The notes: generated from the letters alone by a model not told the origin. A stretch of DNA of 64,000 nucleotides from Myxococcales bacterium (GCA_016793465.1 JAEUJW010000001.1:1-64000), one strand, 5' to 3'; positions 15,768 to 24,500 are shown, numbered from the stretch's first letter. Made by a program: numbers and translations.

Positions 15768-17566
15768 AACGTGATGGCCGGGCCGAGCGTCAGGTCGATG
15801 AGGAAGCTCGACGTCTTGGGGAACCACACGCCGAGGTCGATCTCCGCGAACAGCGCGAAGTTCTTGACGATCTGGTAGTTGAAGCCGAACACCGCGCCGA
15901 CGAACCCGCCGCCGATGCGCACCGTGTCGATGCGCTGGGCGTCGTCGGCGGCCATCGCCACCTGGCCGGCGAGGTTGATCTGGCTGACGTCGCCGCAGGC
16001 CGGGCCGCCGTACGGCCACACCGGGAGGCACGAGTTGAGCGCGTCGGCGTCCTGCGCGACCTCCTGGTTGTCGGGCACGCTGTTGCCGTTGCGGTCGTTG
16101 GCGAAGCCCATGGGCACGCGCAGGCGGGCGAACCCGCCGCCGACCATGCCGCCGACGAACAGGCGGAACTTCTGGTCGTCCTGGCCGAGGAAGTATTTAA
16201 TTTTGATGCCGCCGGCGCCGGTGAAGCCGGGCTTGCTGCGCACGCCCTGGGGGTTCGGCGAGATCACGTTGTTGTTGTACGACGTGGCCAGGTCGAGCTC
16301 CGGGTCGTCGCGGTAGACCTTCGAGCCGGTGACCACCTGCAGGCGGGCGAAGCCCGAGATGACGAGCGCCCGCGACACGCGGATGCCGATCTCCGGGGCG
16401 ATGTGGAACGGCGCCGAGGCCATGCCGGTCTTGACCGGGTGGTGCTCGCCGCACTTGCCCTGGTCGTAGTTCATCATCAGCGTGTTGCGGTCGTAGCCGG
16501 CGATCTGCGCGTCGGTCAGGCCGTTGAGCGCGTTGGAGAAGCCGGTCGCGTCCGGCAGCCCGGTGTTGCCGGCGTACCAGCGGGCCACCGAGCAGGCGAA
16601 CTCCGCCGGCCCGTAGGTGAACCCACTATTGAAGGGCGAGTACTGCTTGTAGCTCTGGTCGGCGGTCCCGCGGGCCACGCCGAGGCCGGTGCCGAGGCCG
16701 ATGTTGATGAACACCCGCGGCAGCAGGCTCTTCGGCTTCTCCTTGGGCTTCTCGACCGGCTTCGGCGCCTCCTCCTTCTTGCACTGGATGTCCAGCGTCA
16801 GCGGAGCGTCCGAGTCGCCCTTGTTGCCCTGCTCGGCGTTGTTGCCGTCGAAGATGTAGAAGAAGTACTCGACCGGCTTGTCGCCGTGGTCGCTGGCCGT
16901 CAGCGTCACCGACGCGAGGTTGCCGAACGTGTCCATCGTCGACGTCTTGAACTCGCCGCCGCCCTTCTGCCGCCAGTAGAACGCCAGCTGGCCGCCGTCC
17001 GGGACCTTGCTGGCCAGCGCGGTGAACACGATGTCCTTGCCGCACTGGTCCTCGGCCGACGGCGGCGTGTGCTGGAACGCCTCGCTCGGCGCGCTGAGGC
17101 CCGAGTCCTTGCGGGCCTTGTCGAGCAGCTTCTGCAGGTCGGGCGAGCGCAGCTCGCTCGGCAGCGACACGTTGTAGTCGGCCTTGACCGCGTCGCCGAA
17201 GGCCGCCGCCGTCTGGTCGGCCTTGCCGGTGTTCGAGAAGATGATGACCGCCCGCAGCATGCGCAGCGGCGCGGTCGCGGGGTCGCCGGCGTCCTTGCCC
17301 GACAGCGCCGAGTCGAGGCCGGCCAGCGCCGGGTCGAGCTCGAGGTTGTTGTACTGCCCGAGCGCCTTGTTGTACGCCGCCTTCAGGTCCTCGCGGTCGT
17401 CGAAGAGCATGCGCGGCAGGTTCGGCCGCCGCAGCATCGGCGCGGCGTACGGCGAGGCCTCGGCGGTGGCGGGCGCCGCCGCGACGAACCCCAGCAGGGC
17501 CAGCCCGGCCAGGGCGCCACGACGGCTGTGACGGAGGAGGGGCTGGATGCGTGAGGCGAATGTCAT
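15764..17566 (-). CDS. Outer-membrane beta-barrel protein with periplasmic N-terminal domain
   Basis: A 600-residue exported protein. A signal peptide covers about residues 1-36 (ending ATAEA). Residues 40-180 are helical and resemble a TPR-like periplasmic region. Residues 180-280 form a beta-rich domain, followed by a Lys/Pro hinge. From about residue 290 alternating hydrophobic strands rich in Gly and aromatics run to a C-terminal phenylalanine (GPAITF), typical of outer-membrane barrels. Cargo or ligand unknown. An AT-rich island at 16196 encodes KIKYF. It lies downstream of the OmpA-like operon on the same strand, separated by a REP cluster. Confidence 0.75.
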   Translation of the reverse strand: MTFASRIQPLLRHSRRGALAGLALLGFVAAAPATAEASPYAAPMLRRPNLPRMLFDDREDLKAAYNKALGQYNNLELDPALAGLDSALSGKDAGDPATAPLRMLRAVIIFSNTGKADQTAAAFGDAVKADYNVSLPSELRSPDLQKLLDKARKDSGLSAPSEAFQHTPPSAEDQCGKDIVFTALASKVPDGGQLAFYWRQKGGGEFKTSTMDTFGNLASVTLTASDHGDKPVEYFFYIFDGNNAEQGNKGDSDAPLTLDIQCKKEEAPKPVEKPKEKPKSLLPRVFINIGLGTGLGVARGTADQSYKQYSPFNSGFTYGPAEFACSVARWYAGNTGLPDATGFSNALNGLTDAQIAGYDRNTLMMNYDQGKCGEHHPVKTGMASAPFHIAPEIGIRVSRALVISGFARLQVVTGSKVYRDDPELDLATSYNNNVISPNPQGVRSKPGFTGAGGIKIKYFLGQDDQKFRLFVGGMVGGGFARLRVPMGFANDRNGNSVPDNQEVAQDADALNSCLPVWPYGGPACGDVSQINLAGQVAMAADDAQRIDTVRIGGGFVGAVFGFNYQIVKNFALFAEIDLGVWFPKTSSFLIDLTLGPAITF

Positions 17567-17639
17567 CGGGCTGGCGACGCCGCGGCGGCGGCACGGAGAG
17601 AGACGTGGAACGGGCCGCCGGAGCGGCCCCCTCATGCTC

Positions 17640-17760
17640 AGGCCCGGAGGGCCGTGAAGTCAACGCTCAGGCTCGTGGAGGCCTGAAGTCGAGCGCCCGG
17701 AGGGCCGTGAGACAGCGCCCGGAGGGCCGTGAAGTCGCAGGCCCGGAGGGCCATGAAGTC
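17640..17760. repeat. Cluster of five REP-like palindromes
   Basis: Near-copies of GGCCCGGAGGGCC followed by GTGAAGTC (17640-17661), a degenerate copy around 17665-17690, and further copies at 17694-17711, 17715-17736 and 17739-17760, about 22 bp each. They lie between two same-strand envelope genes, a typical place for REP-like elements. Their core equals the third hairpin of the 55-bp array at 3909-4128. Confidence 0.85.
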
Positions 17761-17791
17761 GAACGCGCCGCCGCAGCGGCGCGTCCCCGGA

Positions 17792-19039
17792 CTACTGAAT
17801 CTTCTTCGTGCAGTCCTTGAGGTTGAACTCGACGCGCCGGTTGGCCGCGCGCCCGTCCGCGGTCTTGTTGTCGGCGATCGGCACTTCTTCGCCGAGGCCG
17901 CGCGGTTCGAGGCGATCGGGGGCGATGCCCCCCTTCTCGACCAGGTGCTTCTTGACGCTGTCGACGCGCTTCTGCGACAGCGTCTTGTTGTACTTGTTCG
18001 AGCCCTTCGAGTCGGTGTGGCCGTCGATCCACACCTTGATGTCGGGCGCGGCGTTGAGGGTGTCGCGGACGTCGTCGAGCAGCTTGAAGCTCTTCGGGTC
18101 GATGTCCCACTTGTTGAACTTGAAGTAGATCTTGTCCGTGAGCTTGATCTGGCAGTTGTCGAACACGAGCACGTCCGGGCAGCCGTCTTCGTCCTCGACG
18201 CCGTCCTTGTCCTCGGGGAGGTTGCGGCAGTCCTTCTCGACGCCGTTCTCCATCTTCTTGTCGTTGTTCGACCACGCGTAGGTCATGTCCGGGTTGCGCG
18301 TCAGCTGATCCGCGTCGAGCACCCCGTCCTTGTCGTTGTCCTTGTCCGGGCAGCCGTCCTGGTCCTCGAACTGGTCGAAGTCCTCGGGGTCGTTCGGGCA
18401 GGCGTCCACGCCGTCGAGGATCGTGTCGCGGTCGTTGTCCGGGTCGGGGCAGCCGTCCTCGTCCTCGAACTGGTCGACGTCCTCCGGCTCGTTGCGGCAG
18501 TCGATGTCGCGGCCGTTCTCGAGCTTGTGGTCCTTGTTGACCCACTTGCGGTCCTGCGTCAGCTCGGCCGCGTCGAGCACCCCGTCCTTGTCGTTGTCCT
18601 TGTCGGGGCAGCCGTCGTCGTCCTCGAAGCTGTCGAAGTCCTCCGGGTCGTCCGGGCACTTGTCGGCCTTGTCGTCGTAGCCGTCGCCGTCGCGGTCGCC
18701 GGTGCTCGGCACGTTCTCGCGGACCGCGTTCGGGTCCTTGCAGCGGACCGGGTCGGTCTTCTTGCGCGCGAGCGTCGTGTAGATCTCCGCCTTCTCGACG
18801 TGCTCCTTGCCGCGGTAGTACTCGCCCATCGCCAGGGCGTCCTTGGCGAAGCGGATGTTGGCCTCGGCGATCGCCGTCTCCTTCGGCGCGCAGCCGATGG
18901 TCTTCGACCCGTCCGCGATGGCCCCCTGCAGGACCGTCTCGTAACCGGTCACCTTGCCGAGCAGGGTCTGACCAGCGCACGCCAGCAGGACCACCGAGGC
19001 GCCCGCCGTGGCGACAAACTTCGTGGAACGCAGCTTCAC
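17792..19039 (-). CDS. OmpA-family lipoprotein with thrombospondin type 3 calcium-binding repeats
   Basis: A 415-residue lipoprotein (lipobox LLAC, Cys21). Residues about 100-290 hold TSP3 repeats with the DxDxDG pattern (DRDGDGYDDKADKCPDD, DNDKDGVLDAAEL), which bind calcium in a stiff chain. The C-terminal OmpA domain (about 300-410) contains the peptidoglycan-binding region DGHTDSKGSNKYNKTLS and ANRRVEF. The protein probably ties the outer membrane to the cell wall. The GTG start overlaps the TGA stop of the upstream gene (GTGA), showing translational coupling. Confidence 0.92.
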   Translation of the reverse strand: MKLRSTKFVATAGASVVLLACAGQTLLGKVTGYETVLQGAIADGSKTIGCAPKETAIAEANIRFAKDALAMGEYYRGKEHVEKAEIYTTLARKKTDPVRCKDPNAVRENVPSTGDRDGDGYDDKADKCPDDPEDFDSFEDDDGCPDKDNDKDGVLDAAELTQDRKWVNKDHKLENGRDIDCRNEPEDVDQFEDEDGCPDPDNDRDTILDGVDACPNDPEDFDQFEDQDGCPDKDNDKDGVLDADQLTRNPDMTYAWSNNDKKMENGVEKDCRNLPEDKDGVEDEDGCPDVLVFDNCQIKLTDKIYFKFNKWDIDPKSFKLLDDVRDTLNAAPDIKVWIDGHTDSKGSNKYNKTLSQKRVDSVKKHLVEKGGIAPDRLEPRGLGEEVPIADNKTADGRAANRRVEFNLKDCTKKIQ

Positions 19040-19494
19040 TTGCCACCTCCGGCCGACACGCCGGCCTTCACCTCGCCGCCCGTCCCCGTCGCCGTGGCGT
19101 CGGCAGAGCCGGCCGCCTCGCCGCCGTCCGCGGGCTTCGCCTCGTCCGGCGTCGCCAGCGCGTCGCTCTTCAGGTCCATCTGGCCCTTGCGCCGCTTCTC
19201 CGCCTTGTCCTTCGCTTCTTCGGCGAGCTGCTTGGCCCGCTCGCCGTAGTCGAACGAGCGCTCGTACTCGCTGTAGCCCATCAGGATCTTCGACTGCTCC
19301 AGGTAGGTGACCGCCCCCCAGTACTCGTACGGGGCGTTCTCCTCGGCCTGGGCCGCCTCGGCCTCGGCGACGGCCTTGCTCGACTCCCGTGCGACCTTCT
19401 TGAGGTACCCGAAGGGCCCGCAACCCACGCTCATGGTCGCGAGGGCCACGGCGAGGACGGGGACAAGCTGTTTGGAACGCTTACTTCGCAACAC
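19036..19494 (-). CDS. Small lipoprotein with DUF4398-like helical domain
   Basis: A 152-residue lipoprotein (lipobox SVGC, Cys25) with an Ala/Glu-rich helical domain (AEAEAAQAEENAPYEYWGA, then EYERSFDYGERAKQLAEEA) of the kind often encoded beside OmpA-like proteins, followed by a disordered Ala/Gly tail. GTG at 19494 is preferred because GGGAG lies 6-7 nt upstream and the signal peptide then has normal length. An ATG at 19527 would lengthen the basic start and has no ribosome-binding site. It probably works with the coupled OmpA protein. Confidence 0.78.
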   Translation of the reverse strand: MLRSKRSKQLVPVLAVALATMSVGCGPFGYLKKVARESSKAVAEAEAAQAEENAPYEYWGAVTYLEQSKILMGYSEYERSFDYGERAKQLAEEAKDKAEKRRKGQMDLKSDALATPDEAKPADGGEAAGSADATATGTGGEVKAGVSAGGGK

Positions 19495-19546
19495 CAGAGG
19501 CTCCCTGGTTCGAGATCGTTGGGGCATCAGGCCGGGAAGGCCGCCC

Positions 19547-19570
19547 TTCAGGCCCGTGGGGCCGTGAAGT
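19547..19570. repeat. REP-like palindrome, single copy
   Basis: TTCAGGCCCGTGGGGCCGTG followed by AAGT, the same layout as the copies at 17640-17760 with loop GTG in place of GGA. Confidence 0.75.
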
Positions 19571-19866
19571 ATTTCGAAAAGCAGGCCTGCCGAAATCGGC
19601 CGGACGATACCAGGCGGGCGAGCGATGGGTCAACAACAGTGCCAGGCGGGGCCGGCTTTCGCGGCCGCGTGGGTCCGCGAACCTCGCTCGTTCATGACGG
19701 CCGCGGCCCACCCGTGGGCCCGGGAGATCCGGCAAAACTCCCGCGCGACGCATTGCCCGGGGTCATCGTGGGCAATATGGCGCGGAGCCGGCGAGGCCCC
19801 CCGCACGCGCTGCACGGCCTCCGCGGGCCCGAGCAACGGATGCACCTGCAACCCGCGCCCGCCGGT

Positions 19867-19872
19867 TACACT
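19867..19872 (+). promoter_or_regulatory. TANNNT box of the CxCH lipoprotein gene
   Basis: TACACT ends 7 nt before the ATG at 19880; no Shine-Dalgarno sequence. Confidence 0.55.
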
Positions 19873-19879
19873 CGCGGGC

Positions 19880-20827
19880 ATGGCCGTCGCCGGCACGCCC
19901 CACCCCCTCCGGCCCTCGGGGCCCGCGGCGGCGCTGCTGGCGGGGATCGCCCTGGCCGCGTGCACCCGCGTATCCGACGACCAGCCGTTCCCGCCGGTCC
20001 GGGACCGCCTCGCCATCGCGCGCACCATCCCCGAGCCTGGCGGCACGATCCCCCTCGGCGGGCAGATCGACTTCTGCTTCGACGGCTTCGTCGACCCGCG
20101 CGCCCTCGACGACTTCGCCGCCACCGTCACCTCCGGGCGGGTCACCTTCGACGCCCAGCTCGACCTCCAGCTGTTCGCCTGGCGCCCCCCCGGCGCCGCC
20201 ACCGGCACCTCCAACACCGCGTGGTGCGACGGCAGCGTGCTCTCGGTCAGCCCCCGCGTCGAGCTGAAGCCCGGATCTCTCCACCGCGTGCGCCTCCAGC
20301 CCGAGGCCGTCGGCTGGGGCGGCGAGAGCCTCGACGTCACCACGCCGGGCTGGGTCGCCGACCAGGGCGGCCCGACCTTCCAGCTCGAATTCACGGTCAC
20401 GCCCGCCGACGACGAGGACGACGACACGACCGCCGGCACCGACACCGGCGGCGACGACGGCGAGGACCCCGACGTACCCGCCCCCAGCCTCGGCGAGCTG
20501 TTCGCCCCCGGCCAGGTTTTTAATGATTCGAACCCGGCCTGCGGCTGCCACCGCGAGACCGGCCTCGCACGCGAGCGCCTCGACCTCCGGAGCCCCGAAG
20601 CCGCGTTCGCCGACCTGGTCCTGCCCGCGGGCGCGCGCTCGACCGGCTTCCCGATGATCTCCCCCGGCCGGCCCTCCGAGAGCTACCTGATCCAGACGCT
20701 CCTGCGCGACCCCGACGGCGGCGCCATCCACGGCGTGCTCGGCGACCCCATGCCCCCCGACGAGCCGCTGGCGCACGCCGACATGACCGCGCTGGCGCTG
20801 TGGATCGAGGGCGGCGCCCTACTCTGA
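19880..20827 (+). CDS. Lipoprotein with beta-rich domain and a CxCH site
   Basis: A 315-residue lipoprotein (lipobox LAAC, Cys28). Residues 40-170 are beta-rich with IPEPGGTIPLGGQIDFCFDG, resembling an Ig-like Big-5 type domain. An acidic Asp/Glu/Gly/Thr linker (about 175-205) leads to a C-terminal domain with Cys221-Gly-Cys223-His224 and a later GDPMPPDEPL followed by LWIEGGA. The C-terminal part resembles the short cytochrome-like module common in myxobacterial and planctomycete lipoproteins, but the heme motif has one residue fewer than CxxCH. Heme binding is therefore uncertain. Function unknown. Confidence 0.75.
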   Translation: MAVAGTPHPLRPSGPAAALLAGIALAACTRVSDDQPFPPVRDRLAIARTIPEPGGTIPLGGQIDFCFDGFVDPRALDDFAATVTSGRVTFDAQLDLQLFAWRPPGAATGTSNTAWCDGSVLSVSPRVELKPGSLHRVRLQPEAVGWGGESLDVTTPGWVADQGGPTFQLEFTVTPADDEDDDTTAGTDTGGDDGEDPDVPAPSLGELFAPGQVFNDSNPACGCHRETGLARERLDLRSPEAAFADLVLPAGARSTGFPMISPGRPSESYLIQTLLRDPDGGAIHGVLGDPMPPDEPLAHADMTALALWIEGGALL

Positions 20828-20844
20828 GCGAGAGATCGTCCCGC

Positions 20845-21186
20845 TCACTTGTACTCGGGCCGCTCCATCTCGCGGACCATCTTCAGCATCGTCTCGAGCC
20901 GCGCGATCCGCTGCTTCGAGTTCTCGTGCACGCGCACGAAGTCGACGTCCTTCAGCCCCAGCCCCGCCGCCCGGTCGTACAGCGCCTGCGCCTCCTCCTG
21001 CATCTTCAAGCAGTTGAGCACCTGGTCGCCGCTCAGCACGTGCGCCCCCTCGTCGCTGTCGTACACCAGCTTGCACGGCCCGCGCTCGGCCTCCCCCTCG
21101 ACCTTCATCCCCTGCATGTACAGCTCCTGCCGCGACTCCCCGCAGCCCGCCGCCAGCACCACCGAGATCAGAAGAAGCAGACGCAC
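20845..21186 (-). CDS. Small helical lipoprotein
   Basis: A 113-residue lipoprotein (lipobox AAGC, Cys15) with a mostly helical mature part ending in RLETMLKMVREMERPEYK. The GTG at 21186 is chosen because an in-frame GTG at 21201 would place the TACCGT box inside the coding region and lengthen the signal peptide. No family recognised. It faces ribF across a 50-bp divergent promoter region. Confidence 0.7.
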   Translation of the reverse strand: MRLLLLISVVLAAGCGESRQELYMQGMKVEGEAERGPCKLVYDSDEGAHVLSGDQVLNCLKMQEEAQALYDRAAGLGLKDVDFVRVHENSKQRIARLETMLKMVREMERPEYK

Positions 21187-21192
21187 AGACCC

Positions 21193-21198
21193 ACGGTA
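21193..21198 (-). promoter_or_regulatory. TANNNT box of the small lipoprotein gene
   Basis: TACCGT on the reverse strand ends 6 nt before the GTG at 21186. It lies 22 bp from the opposing box of ribF. Confidence 0.5.
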
Positions 21199-21220
21199 CA
21201 CGAAAGCGCCGCCCGCGTGC

Positions 21221-21226
21221 TAGCTT
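21221..21226 (+). promoter_or_regulatory. TANNNT box of ribF
   Basis: TAGCTT ends 10 nt before the ribF ATG; no Shine-Dalgarno sequence. Confidence 0.5.
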
Positions 21227-21236
21227 CGCCGCGCCC

Positions 21237-22238
21237 ATGCAGGTCCTGCGGCAGCCCGTCCCCCTCCCGCCCGGCACCGCCGCGTGCATCGGCGCCTTCG
21301 ACGGCCTCCATCGCGGCCACCAGGCCCTCCTCGCCCGGGCCCGCACCGCCGCCTCCGGCGTGCCCGCCGGCCGCGTCGCCCTCGTCACCTTCGACCCCCA
21401 CCCCGCCCGCGTCCTCGCCCCCGAGCGCGCCCCGCCCCTCCTCCAGTCCCAGGACCAGCGCGCCCGCGTCTGCGCCGCCCTCGGCGTCGATGTCCTCGTG
21501 CTCCTCCCGTTCGACCGCACCCTCGCCGCCACCTCGCCGTCCGAGTTCGCCCGCGACCTCCTCGTCGACGGCCTGCGCCCCGCCCACGTCGTCGTCGGCC
21601 CCGACTTCCGCTTCGGCGCCGGTCGCGGCGGCGGCGTGTCCGACCTCGCCGAGCTCCTGCGCCCCGCCAGCATCCCCGTCACCGTCGTCGACCTCGTCGA
21701 GCAGCCCGCGCGCCCCGAGCACGCCGACGCCCACGACAAGCTGAGCAGCTCGAACATCCGCGCCGCCGTGGCCGCCGGCGCCGTCGCCGAGGCCGCGCAC
21801 ATGCTCGGCCGCTGGTACGCCGTCGAGGGCGAGGTCGTGCACGGCGCCCGCCGCGGCCGCGAGCTCGGCGTGCGCACCGCCAACGTCGACGCCCCCCGCG
21901 CCCTGCTCCCGCGCCCCGGCATCTACGCCGGCGCCCTCGCGGTCCACGACGGCGAGGCCCGCGGCGGCCTGTGGCCGGCCGCGATCAGCCTCGGCCACAA
22001 CCCCACCTTCGGCCCGGACGCCCCGCTCTCCCTCGAGGTCCACGCCCTCGGCGCCGAGCTCGGCGAGCGCCTCTACGGCTGCACCGTCGAGGTCGCCTTC
22101 GCCGCCCGCCTGCGCGACGAGCAGCGCTTTAATGACGCCGAAGAACTGACGGCCCAGATCGCCCGCGACATCGCCGCGGTCCGCCCGCAGGTCGACCCCG
22201 GCCTCGCCCTCAACCGGCCCTTCTTGACCGCGACCTGA
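21237..22238 (+). CDS. ribF: Bifunctional riboflavin kinase / FAD synthetase
   Basis: A 333-residue enzyme making FMN and then FAD from riboflavin. The N-terminal nucleotidyltransferase has GAFDGLHRGHQALL (HxGH site) and DKLSSSNIRAAVAAG. The C-terminal kinase has ELGVRTANVDAPRALLPRPG and ISLGHNPTFG. Length is normal. A TAGCTT box lies 10 nt before the ATG. An AT-rich island at 22128 encodes RFND. It heads a run of same-strand genes (unknown, dapA, dapB). Confidence 0.95.
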   Translation: MQVLRQPVPLPPGTAACIGAFDGLHRGHQALLARARTAASGVPAGRVALVTFDPHPARVLAPERAPPLLQSQDQRARVCAALGVDVLVLLPFDRTLAATSPSEFARDLLVDGLRPAHVVVGPDFRFGAGRGGGVSDLAELLRPASIPVTVVDLVEQPARPEHADAHDKLSSSNIRAAVAAGAVAEAAHMLGRWYAVEGEVVHGARRGRELGVRTANVDAPRALLPRPGIYAGALAVHDGEARGGLWPAAISLGHNPTFGPDAPLSLEVHALGAELGERLYGCTVEVAFAARLRDEQRFNDAEELTAQIARDIAAVRPQVDPGLALNRPFLTAT

Positions 22239-22253
22239 CCTGTCCCTCGCGCC

Positions 22254-22709
22254 ATGACCCAAAAGCCCGCCGCCCCCGCGCTGGCCAGCGCCACCCTCGC
22301 CCAGGTCTACATCCAGCAGGACCACCTCGAGCAGGCCCGCCGCATGCTCGCGCGGGTGCTCCAGACCGACCCCTTCCACGGCCACGCCCTCGCCCTGTCG
22401 GCCCGCCTGGCCGCCCGCTCGCGCGCCCGCCTCTACGCCGGCATCCGCCCCGGCCGCGGCCTCGCCGTGCGCTGGCACGACGCCCCCGAAGGGCCGGATC
22501 TCCACCTCGTGCTCGCCGTGTTCCGCCGGGCCTCCGCCGCCGCGACCACCGTCCACGTCACCTCCGCCGCCTGCCCCGCCCCCGCCGGCGAGCACCACTT
22601 CACCGGCCCCGCCACCTCCGCCGGCCCGGCCACCGCCACCCTCTGCCTGGCCCGCTGGCGCGACGGCTCGCTCCACCCCGTCGCCGTCCACGAGCCCCTG
22701 TCGTGGTAA
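22254..22709 (+). CDS. Small TPR-like protein, unknown function
   Basis: A 151-residue protein 15 bp after ribF. Residues 10-55 look like one TPR unit (LAQVYIQQDHLEQARRMLAR followed by VLQTDP). The remaining 90 residues are beta-rich and not recognised. No signal peptide. Its TAA stop is part of the TAAGGT box proposed for dapA. Confidence 0.65.
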   Translation: MTQKPAAPALASATLAQVYIQQDHLEQARRMLARVLQTDPFHGHALALSARLAARSRARLYAGIRPGRGLAVRWHDAPEGPDLHLVLAVFRRASAAATTVHVTSAACPAPAGEHHFTGPATSAGPATATLCLARWRDGSLHPVAVHEPLSW

Positions 22710-22712
22710 GGT
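22707..22712 (+). promoter_or_regulatory. TANNNT box of dapA
   Basis: TAAGGT overlaps the stop codon of the preceding gene and ends 11 nt before the dapA ATG, so dapA may also be started on its own. Confidence 0.4.
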
Positions 22713-22723
22713 CGCCCGCGCCC

Positions 22724-23614
22724 ATGTTCCGCGGAGCCCTCACCGCCCTCGTCACCCCCCTCCGCAACGACCGCGTCGACGAGCCCGCCCTCGTCGCCCT
22801 CGTGCAGCGACAGCTCGCCGCCGGCATCCACGGCCTGGTCCCCTGCGGCACCACCGGCGAGGCCAGCACCCTCAGCACCGCCGAGCACCTGCGCGTGGTC
22901 GAGCTCGTGGTCCAGACCGTCGCCGGTCGCGTGCCCGTGCTCGCCGGCGCCGCCAGCAACGACACCCGCGAGGCCATCGAGCTGGCCCGCGCCTGCAAGC
23001 AGCTCGGCGCGACCGGCACGCTGCAGGTCACGCCCTACTACAACAAGCCGACCCAGGCCGGCCTCGCCGCCCACTTCACCGCCATCGCCGACGCCAGCGA
23101 CCTGCCGCTCGTGGTCTACAACGTGCCCGGCCGCACCGGCGTCGACCTGCTGCCCGAGACGGTCGCCGACCTGGCCCGCCACCCGCACATCGTCGGCATC
23201 AAGGAGGCCACCGGCGACATGGTCCGCGCCGCCCGCATCCGCGAGCTGCTGCCCGACCCCGAGCGCTTCGACCTGCTGTCCGGCGACGACTTCACGATCT
23301 TCCCGTTCCTCGCCCTCGGCGGCCACGGCGTGATCAGCGTGACCAGCAACGTCGCCCCCCACTGGATCTCCGGCCTGTGCGACGCCGCCGCCGCCGGCCG
23401 CTTCGACGAGGCCCGCAGCTGGCACTACAAGCAGCTGCCGCTGGCCCGCGCCCTGTTCGGCCAGCCCAACCCGATCCCCGTCAAGTCGGCGCTGGCCCTG
23501 CTCGGCCGCTGCACCGCCGAGATGCGCCTCCCGCTCGTCGCCATCGACCCCCAGAGCCGCGAGGGCCAGGCCCTCGCCGACGCCCTCCACAGCCTCGGAC
23601 TGCACACAACATGA
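22724..23614 (+). CDS. dapA: 4-hydroxy-tetrahydrodipicolinate synthase
   Basis: A 296-residue TIM-barrel aldolase that condenses pyruvate and aspartate semialdehyde, the first step of the diaminopimelate/lysine branch. Visible motifs: GTTGEASTL near residue 45, TPYYNKPTQ with the active-site Tyr near 135, and IVGIKEATGD with the Schiff-base Lys near 163. Its stop overlaps the dapB start (ATGA). Confidence 0.97.
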   Translation: MFRGALTALVTPLRNDRVDEPALVALVQRQLAAGIHGLVPCGTTGEASTLSTAEHLRVVELVVQTVAGRVPVLAGAASNDTREAIELARACKQLGATGTLQVTPYYNKPTQAGLAAHFTAIADASDLPLVVYNVPGRTGVDLLPETVADLARHPHIVGIKEATGDMVRAARIRELLPDPERFDLLSGDDFTIFPFLALGGHGVISVTSNVAPHWISGLCDAAAAGRFDEARSWHYKQLPLARALFGQPNPIPVKSALALLGRCTAEMRLPLVAIDPQSREGQALADALHSLGLHTT

Positions 23615-24432
23615 CCGACCGCCTGACCCCCATCGTCATCGTCGGCGCCCGCGGGCGCATGGGCAAGACCCTGATCCGGGAGATCACCCACAGCGACAGC
23701 ATGATCCTCGAGGCCGCCGTCGACCGCTCCGGCGGCCCCGGCCTCGGCGTGGACGCCGGCCGCCTCGCCGGCCTCCCGGAGATCGGCGTCACCGTCACCG
23801 ACGACCTGCGACCCCGCCGCAACAGCGTCGTCGTCGACTTCTCCCTCCCGCACGCCACCGAGGCCAACCTCCGCCGCTGCCTCGAGGCCGGCGTGCCGCT
23901 CATCCTCGGCACCACCGGCCTGCAAAAGTCCACCCGCGAGCTGCTGCGCGCCGCCGCGAAGGACATCGCCATCGTCAGCGCCGCCAACTTCAGCGTCGGC
24001 ATCACCCTCCTCACCAAGATCGCCGGCCTCGTCGCCCACGCGCTCGGCGAGTCGTGGGACACCGAGCTGCTCGAGATCCACCACTCGCACAAGCGCGACG
24101 CCCCCTCCGGCACCGCCCTGCGCATCGCCAAGGCCGTCGCCAAGGCCACCGGCCGCGACCTCGACAGCACCCTGCGCACCGACCGCGCCGACAGCCACGC
24201 CCGCCCGCGCGAGCGCGGCGAGACCGGCGTCGCCGCCATCCGCGGCGGCGACTCGGTCGGCGAGCACACCCTCATGTTCCTCGCCGAGGGCGAGCGCTTA
24301 GAGCTCACCCACCGCGCGTTCGACCGCGCCATCTTCGCCCGCGGAGCCCTGCGCGCCGCCCGCTGGATCGCCGACCGCCCGCCCGGCCTCTACACCATGC
24401 CGGACGTCATCGGACTCACGAATCTGAGCTGA
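23611..24432 (+). CDS. dapB: 4-hydroxy-tetrahydrodipicolinate reductase
   Basis: A 273-residue NAD(P)H-dependent reductase for the next step of lysine/diaminopimelate synthesis. It shows the nucleotide motif VGARGRMGKTL at the N-terminus, GTTGLQ near residue 107, and the substrate motif EIHHSHKRDAPSGTAL near residue 155. The start overlaps the dapA stop by 4 bp, so the two are translationally coupled. Confidence 0.97.
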   Translation: MTDRLTPIVIVGARGRMGKTLIREITHSDSMILEAAVDRSGGPGLGVDAGRLAGLPEIGVTVTDDLRPRRNSVVVDFSLPHATEANLRRCLEAGVPLILGTTGLQKSTRELLRAAAKDIAIVSAANFSVGITLLTKIAGLVAHALGESWDTELLEIHHSHKRDAPSGTALRIAKAVAKATGRDLDSTLRTDRADSHARPRERGETGVAAIRGGDSVGEHTLMFLAEGERLELTHRAFDRAIFARGALRAARWIADRPPGLYTMPDVIGLTNLS

Positions 24433-24434
24433 CC

Positions 24435-24473
24435 TCACGGCCCCTCCGGGACCTGGGCGGCCCTCCGGGCCGT
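24435..24473. repeat. Two REP-like palindromes after dapB
   Basis: Inverse-orientation copies: TCACGGCCCCTCCGGGACCTG (24435-24455) and the perfect GGCCC-TCC-GGGCC (24459-24471). They sit directly after the dapB stop and may also act as a processing or termination structure. Confidence 0.75.
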
Positions 24474-24500
24474 CGCCCCTCGCCCGCTCCGCTTCGCCCC

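Larger units (their letters stand above)
19495..19879. other. Intergenic region with REP element and nested palindromes
   Basis: No gene is supported in these 385 bp. A REP-like copy lies at 19547-19570. At 19571-19596 ATTTCG and CGAAAT flank AAAA and the perfect palindrome GCAGGCCTGC. A TACACT box at 19867-19872 belongs to the next gene. Promoter elements for the OmpA operon on the other strand were not identified with confidence. Confidence 0.5.

Noticed and set aside
18166..18720. DNA-level tandem repeat or recent expansion in the OmpA-like gene
   Set aside because: The near-repeats follow the normal protein pattern of thrombospondin type 3 calcium-binding units and have diverged, so they are not a recent array.
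20540..20551. Classical cytochrome c heme site
   Set aside because: The motif is CxCH, one residue short of CxxCH, so a normal covalent heme site cannot be claimed.
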